NCBI RefSeq assembly: GCF_009380155.1
Contig: NZ_WHUV01000004.1
Coordinates: 496,001 to 560,000, forward strand
Direction: 5' to 3'
DNA from: Pseudomonas piscis
GTDB taxonomy: Bacteria > Pseudomonadota > Gammaproteobacteria > Pseudomonadales > Pseudomonadaceae
Length of the DNA stretch: 64,000 nt
The notes under the pieces were generated by a model. The model saw nothing but the letters and a program-made list of their open reading frames with translations, did not search any database and had not been told where the DNA came from. Both the position numbers and the translations under genes were made by a program. Each line of letters opens with the position of its first letter. Positions within the stretch are counted from its first letter, which is position 1. Of this stretch, positions 60,017 to 64,000 are shown one piece after another.

Positions 60017-61513
60017 CTAGTCGATCACCCGGCCTTTCAGGGCGAAGAGTCCTTGTGGGCGTTTCTGGATGAACAGGATGATCAACCCCAGGATCAGGAT
60101 CTTGCCCAGCACGGCGCCGATCGCCGGCTCGAGGATCTTGTTGGCGACCCCCAGGCCGAAGGCCGCCAGGATGCTGCCGGCCAGCTGCCCGACGCCGCCT
60201 GCCACCACCACCAGGAACGAGTCGATGATGTAGCCCTGGCCCAGCTCCGGGCCGACGTTGCCGATCTGGCTCAGGGCCACGCCACCCAGGCCGGCGATGC
60301 CCGAGCCCAGGCCGAAGGCGAGCATGTCCACCCGGCCGGTGGGCACCCCGCAGCAGGCGGCCATGTTGCGGTTCTGGGTCACCGCGCGCACGTTCAGCCC
60401 CAGCCGGGTCCGGTTCAGCAGCAGCCAGGTCAGCAGCACCACGGCCAGGGCGAAACCGATGATTGCCAGGCGGTTGTAGGGCAGCACCAGGTTGGGCAGT
60501 ACCTGGATGCCGCCGGAGAGCCAGGCCGGGTTCGCGACTTCGACGTTCTGCGCGCCAAACAGCAGGCGCACCAGCTGGATCAGGATCAGGCTGATGCCCC
60601 AGGTCGCCAGCAGGGTCTCCAGCGGGCGGCCATAGAGATGGCGGATCACGGTGCGCTCCAGGGCCATGCCGATGCCGGCGGTGACCAGGAACGCTACCGG
60701 CAGGGCCAGCAATGGGTAGTACTCAATGGCCTGGGGCAGGTAGCGCTGCAACAGCGATTGCACCACGTAGGTGGCGTAGGCGCCGAGCATCAGCATCTCG
60801 CCGTGGGCCATGTTGATCACCCCCAGGAGGCCGAAGGTGATCGCCAGGCCCAGGGCCGCCAGCAGCAGGATCGAACCCAGGGACAGGCCGCTGAAGGCCT
60901 GGCCGAGCACCTCGCCCACCAGCAGCTTGCGCTTGACCTGGGCCAGGCTGGTTTGCGCGGCGGTGCGCACGCCGGAGTCGCTCTCCATTCCCGCTTCCAG
61001 CAGGCTTTCGAGTCGGGTGCGGGCCAGCGGCTCGCCGCTCTCGCCCAGCAGGCGTACCGCGGCCAGGCGCACGGCCGGGTCGCTGTCCACCAGTTGCAGG
61101 TTGGCCAGGGCCAGGCTCAGGGCGTCGTGCACGCCTGGGTCCTGCTCGGCGGCCAGTCGTGTGTCGAGGAACTTCAACTGCGCCGGTTTGGCGCTCTTCT
61201 GCAGTTGCCGGGCACCGGTCAGGCGGGAGCCGGGGTCAGCGGCCAGCAGTTGGTGGCTGGCCAGGGCGGTATCGATCAAGCCGCGCAGGCGGTTGTTCAA
61301 GCGCAGGGGCTTGGCCTGGCCGTCCAGTGTCAGTTGGCCTTGCTGCAGGCTGGCGAGCAGGGCGAGGCGCGCCGGATCGGGCTGGGCGGCCCAGGCTTCC
61401 AGCAGTTGTGCCTGTTGGTTGGAGTTGGCCGCGACAAAGTCTTCGGCGTCACCGGCATGGGCGGCGATTGGCAGCAACAGCAAGCAAGCCAGGAGCAGGC
61501 GATAAAGCGACAT
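60017..61513 (-). CDS. urtB: Urea ABC transporter permease UrtB with N-terminal periplasmic extension
   Basis: This 498-residue protein has a signal peptide (to AHA, about residue 20) and about 180 residues of helical, HEAT-like sequence (DPAVRLAAVRLLGESGEPLARTRLESLLE). The LivH-like permease core follows (SLGSILLLAALGLAITFGLLGVINMAHGEMLMLGAY). The extension is common in proteobacterial UrtB but its role is unknown. AAGGA seven bases before ATG 61513 sets the start. Confidence 0.94.
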   Translation of the reverse strand: MSLYRLLLACLLLLPIAAHAGDAEDFVAANSNQQAQLLEAWAAQPDPARLALLASLQQGQLTLDGQAKPLRLNNRLRGLIDTALASHQLLAADPGSRLTGARQLQKSAKPAQLKFLDTRLAAEQDPGVHDALSLALANLQLVDSDPAVRLAAVRLLGESGEPLARTRLESLLEAGMESDSGVRTAAQTSLAQVKRKLLVGEVLGQAFSGLSLGSILLLAALGLAITFGLLGVINMAHGEMLMLGAYATYVVQSLLQRYLPQAIEYYPLLALPVAFLVTAGIGMALERTVIRHLYGRPLETLLATWGISLILIQLVRLLFGAQNVEVANPAWLSGGIQVLPNLVLPYNRLAIIGFALAVVLLTWLLLNRTRLGLNVRAVTQNRNMAACCGVPTGRVDMLAFGLGSGIAGLGGVALSQIGNVGPELGQGYIIDSFLVVVAGGVGQLAGSILAAFGLGVANKILEPAIGAVLGKILILGLIILFIQKRPQGLFALKGRVID

Positions 61514-61542
61514 GGTCACGTCCTTGGATACAACAGGGAGCC

Positions 61543-61642
61543 TTGTAGGGGCAGGGGGCGCCTAGTCCTTGTCCGTGATAGCGGTGGGTCTGGTACACCG
61601 CCATCGCGGGCAAGTCGGATCGCCGCCCGCTCGCCCCTACAG
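61543..61642. repeat. REPIN-type element between urtA and urtB
   Basis: TTGTAGGGGC at the left end is answered by GCCCCTACAG at the right end; inside, GATAGCGGTG faces CACCGCCATC, followed by GCGGGCAAG. This is the familiar fluorescent-pseudomonad REP pair (GTAGGAGCGAGC...GCGATxGCGGTG). It lies within the urt operon. Confidence 0.7.
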
Positions 61643-61659
61643 AGGAATGGATACGCTGC

Positions 61660-62925
61660 TCAGTTGCTCTTCACCGCGTAGTCCGGCTTCTTGTCGTTGC
61701 CCGGGATGTAGGGGCTCCAGGGTTGGGCGCGGACCGGGCCTGCGGTCTGCCAGACCACGTTGAACTGACCGTCGGGCTGGATCTCGCCGATCATCACCGG
61801 CTTGTGCAGGTGGTGGTTGCTCGGGTCCATGGTCAGGGTGTAGCCCGAAGGCGCGGCGAAGGTCTGACCGGCCAGGGCCTCGCGAACCTTGTCGACATCG
61901 GTGGACTTGGCCTTCTCCACGGCCTGGGCCCACATGTGGATGCCCACGTAGGTGGCTTCCATCGGGTCGTTGGTCACCGCCTTGTCGGCCCCCGGCAGGT
62001 TCTTGGCCTTGGCGTAGGCCTTCCAGGCCGCGACGAACTTCTGGTTCACCGGGTTATCCACCGACTCGAAGTAGTTCCAGGCGGCGAGGTTGCCCACCAG
62101 TGGCTTGGTGTCGATGCCGCGCAGTTCTTCCTCGCCCACCGAGAAGGCCACCACCGGCACCTCGGTGGCCTTCAGGCCCTGGTTGGCCAACTCCTTGTAG
62201 AAGGGCACGTTGGAGTCGCCGTTGACCGTGGAGATCACCGCAGTCTTGCCGCCGGCGGCGAACTTCTTGATGCTGGCGACGATGGTCTGGTAGTCGCTGT
62301 GGCCGAACGGGGTGTAGACCTCCTCGATGTCCTTGTCGGCCACGCCCTTGGCGTGCAGGAACGAACGCAGGATTTTGTTGGTGGTGCGTGGGTAGACGTA
62401 GTCGGTGCCCAGCAGGAAGAAGCGCTTGGCGCTGCCGCCGTCTTCGCTCATCAGGTATTCCACCGCCGGGATCGCCTGCTGGTTGGGGGCGGCTCCGGTG
62501 TAGAACACGTTGGGCGACATTTCCTCGCCCTCGTATTGCACCGGGTAGAACAACAGGCCGTTGAGCTCCTCGAACACCGGCAGCACCGATTTGCGCGAGA
62601 CCGAGGTCCAGCAGCCGAACACCACCGCGACCTTGTCCTGGCTCAGCAACTGCCGGCCCTTCTCGGCGAACAGCGGCCAATTGGAGGCCGGGTCCACCAC
62701 CACCGCCTCCAGTTGCTTGCCGTTGACTCCGCCCTTGGCGTTGATCTCGTCGATGGTCATCAGGGCCATGTCCTTGAGCGAGGTCTCGGAGATCGCCATG
62801 GTGCCCGACAGCGAATGCAGGATGCCCACCTTGATGGTCTCGGCGGCCTGGGCGGTCCAGGTCAGGCCCAGGGTGGCAAGAGCGGTCGAGAGGGTGAAAG
62901 CCTTGAGCAAGCTACGACGCTTCAT
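61660..62925 (-). CDS. urtA: Urea ABC transporter substrate-binding protein UrtA
   Basis: The 421-residue precursor has a Tat-like signal peptide (MKRRSLLKAF ... TAQA) and a type I periplasmic binding fold. The blocks ETIKVGILHSLSGTMAISETSLKDM and GCWTSVSRKSVLPVFEELNGLLFYPVQYEGEE are diagnostic for urea-binding UrtA. GGAG upstream sets the start at 62925. It is the first gene of the minus-strand urt-ure block and has a sigma-54 promoter match upstream. Confidence 0.97.
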   Translation of the reverse strand: MKRRSLLKAFTLSTALATLGLTWTAQAAETIKVGILHSLSGTMAISETSLKDMALMTIDEINAKGGVNGKQLEAVVVDPASNWPLFAEKGRQLLSQDKVAVVFGCWTSVSRKSVLPVFEELNGLLFYPVQYEGEEMSPNVFYTGAAPNQQAIPAVEYLMSEDGGSAKRFFLLGTDYVYPRTTNKILRSFLHAKGVADKDIEEVYTPFGHSDYQTIVASIKKFAAGGKTAVISTVNGDSNVPFYKELANQGLKATEVPVVAFSVGEEELRGIDTKPLVGNLAAWNYFESVDNPVNQKFVAAWKAYAKAKNLPGADKAVTNDPMEATYVGIHMWAQAVEKAKSTDVDKVREALAGQTFAAPSGYTLTMDPSNHHLHKPVMIGEIQPDGQFNVVWQTAGPVRAQPWSPYIPGNDKKPDYAVKSN

Positions 62926-62987
62926 TGTGCGATCTCCGTGAACTCTTGGATTTTTAAGAGGCAGATGCGAACCAGTGAAGGGTGTTT

Positions 62988-63003
62988 TGCAAGGGGTGTG
63001 CCG
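62988..63003 (-). promoter_or_regulatory. Sigma-54 promoter of urtA
   Basis: On the minus strand the sequence reads CGGCACA-CCCC-TTGCA, matching TGGCACG-N4-TTGCW at 10 of 12 defined positions with the invariant GG and GC at correct spacing. The start site would be near 62976, about 50 bases before the ATG. TGGTGC half-sites at 63084 and 63107 lie upstream. Confidence 0.7.
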
Positions 63004-63147
63004 GGTTGGCCAAGGCATGGAAACGTTGCTTTAACAGCAAGAGTGGGGGCGGTGATGCCCCAAGACGAGGCTTGGGCAAGGGCTGGTGCGCGCGGGTGCT
63101 TCATTGTGGTGCTGCCGCTGGGCGGCAGCGGCGAGCGGCGCAGAGCC

Positions 63148-63447
63148 TTAATTTACGCCGGGGAAGGAGTCGACATATTTGATGGTGAAATCAGGAAAGG
63201 AGTCGACGATCTGGATCTTGTAATCGGGAAAACTGTCGACGACCTTCCACTTGCCCGGCGCGTCGGCAAAGGCGTTGACCTGCTTCACGTTCAGGTCGGG
63301 AAAGGAGTTCACCACCTTGACCTTGTAGTCGGGGAAGCTGTTGACGAACTGGATGTTGCCGTAGATTTTCGAGACATCGACGGAGGTGCCGGCCACGGCG
63401 CCAAGGGAGGTGCCGAGCAGCAAGGCCAGGAGCGCAGTTTTAAGCAT
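63148..63447 (-). CDS. Small secreted repeat protein, possible septoil-knot type
   Basis: The 99-residue precursor has a signal peptide (to VAG, about residue 20), then five or six units of about 11 residues built on V(N/D)SFPDxxVK, one interrupted by DAPGKW. The pattern fits small beta-structured proteins annotated as having a 7(1) septoil knot domain, from memory. Function is unknown. Start 63447 has AGGA eight bases upstream; ATG 63456 is also in frame but too close to it. It stands alone. Confidence 0.75.
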   Translation of the reverse strand: MLKTALLALLLGTSLGAVAGTSVDVSKIYGNIQFVNSFPDYKVKVVNSFPDLNVKQVNAFADAPGKWKVVDSFPDYKIQIVDSFPDFTIKYVDSFPGVN

Positions 63448-63556
63448 GAGACTCATCCTGAGAGACCGAAGGGCGAGATCTTAATGCATCGCTGCCAGTG
63501 ATGCGGCTGGTTTGTGCAGGCACCGGCAAGCCGGTTCCTGCCTCCAGGTATCGGAC

Positions 63557-64000
63557 TCAGCGCCGGCGCATCAGACCAATGAAGAACAAGCCGCCGATGG
63601 CCGCGGTGGCCACGCCGATGGGCAGGTCCTCGGGGGCGATCAGGGTTCGCGCGGCGACGTCCACCCACACCAGGAACAGGCTGCCCAGCAGCACGCAGGC
63701 CGGCAGCAATCGACGGTGTTCGGCACCCACCAGGCGCCGGGCGATGTGCGGCACCATCAGCCCGACGAAGCCGATGGAACCGCTGATGGACACCAGCACC
63801 CCGGTCATCAGCGAGGCGATCAGGAATACCTTCAGGCGCACGTTGCGCGCGTTCAGGCCCAGGGTCACGGCGGTCTGCTCGCCGGCCATCAGGGCGTTCA
63901 ATGGCCGGGCCATGCCCAGCAGCAACAGCAACCCGAGGAGCACGCTGATCGCGGGAATCGCCAGCAGCTCCCAGCGCGCCAGGCCCAGGCCGCCGAGCAT
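63557..64000 (-). CDS. FecCD-family iron-siderophore/B12 ABC transporter permease, C-terminal part
   Basis: Only the last 147 or so residues are inside the window; the gene continues past base 64000, and the methionine at the window edge is probably internal. The FecCD block GSIGFVGLMVPHIARRLVGAEHR and the final helices (LPIGVATAAIGGLFFIGLMRRR) are clear. It forms the membrane channel for a siderophore, haem or cobalamin importer. Partner genes lie outside the window. Confidence 0.9.
   Translation of the reverse strand: MLGGLGLARWELLAIPAISVLLGLLLLLGMARPLNALMAGEQTAVTLGLNARNVRLKVFLIASLMTGVLVSISGSIGFVGLMVPHIARRLVGAEHRRLLPACVLLGSLFLVWVDVAARTLIAPEDLPIGVATAAIGGLFFIGLMRRR

Noticed and set aside
58790-61681. 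963-codon plus-strand open frame across urtB and urtC
   Set aside because: Its translation is Gln/His/Gly-rich nonsense opposite two convincing permease genes on the minus strand, so it is a shadow frame.

Overview
The window is a GC-rich chromosome segment from a fluorescent-group Pseudomonas. This rests on the azurin gene, the pncB-nadE pair, the amaBA lysine/pipecolate genes, the DesT-type regulator, the split urease genes, the urt urea transporter and REP-type intergenic repeats. The order dnaB, YgiQ, LOG, azu, nadE, pncB ... ureEFG ... ureC to urtA resembles from memory the P. aeruginosa layout (not checked by alignment). No rRNA, tRNA, insertion sequence or CRISPR array was seen.

Layout. 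0-8.5 kb: 3' end of dnaB, a YgiQ-type radical SAM gene, an ATGA-coupled pair of unknown membrane-associated proteins (3.6-5.0 kb), a LOG hydrolase, azurin with an ANR-type box, and the NAD salvage pair pncB-nadE. 8.6-18 kb: a LysR regulator divergent from amaB-amaA (L-pipecolate to 2-aminoadipate), then a five-gene branched-chain-type amino acid ABC transporter behind a textbook sigma-54 promoter. 18-24.5 kb: an 825-bp gene-free stretch with clustered DnaA boxes, an SDR, an atypical CDF transporter, an AGE-family isomerase and ureJ-ureG-ureF-ureE. 24.7-34.4 kb: a DesT/FabR-like regulator, a secreted tandem-repeat protein, AsmA, a ferritin-like protein, LysR with azoreductase/SMR genes, a signal-less lipase, EamA/AraC and PsiF. 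34.7-48.4 kb: a two-partner secretion locus, with a TpsB pore, a 3,214-residue TpsA and a downstream lipoprotein array. 48.5-52.5 kb: an AI-2E-family permease, a YegD-like Hsp70 and cbpA-cbpM. 52.6-63 kb, all on the minus strand: urtABCDE, ureD, ureA, two GNATs, ureB, ureC. The window ends with a small repeat protein and a truncated FecCD permease.

How it works together. Urea enters through UrtABCDE and is hydrolysed by UreABC, which is matured by UreD and, 28 kb away, UreEFG. urtA and the amino acid transporter both carry sigma-54 promoter motifs, pointing to nitrogen control.

The most unusual locus is the two-partner system. TpsA ends in a lipase-like domain (GHSQGG, Ser3060) instead of a VENN-type CdiA tip. 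It is followed by an ATGA-coupled array: lipoprotein A1, a dead copy of lipoprotein B, lipoprotein A2, intact lipoprotein B. This looks like a secreted phospholipase-type contact toxin with duplicated periplasmic immunity lipoproteins. The toxin and immunity roles are inference.
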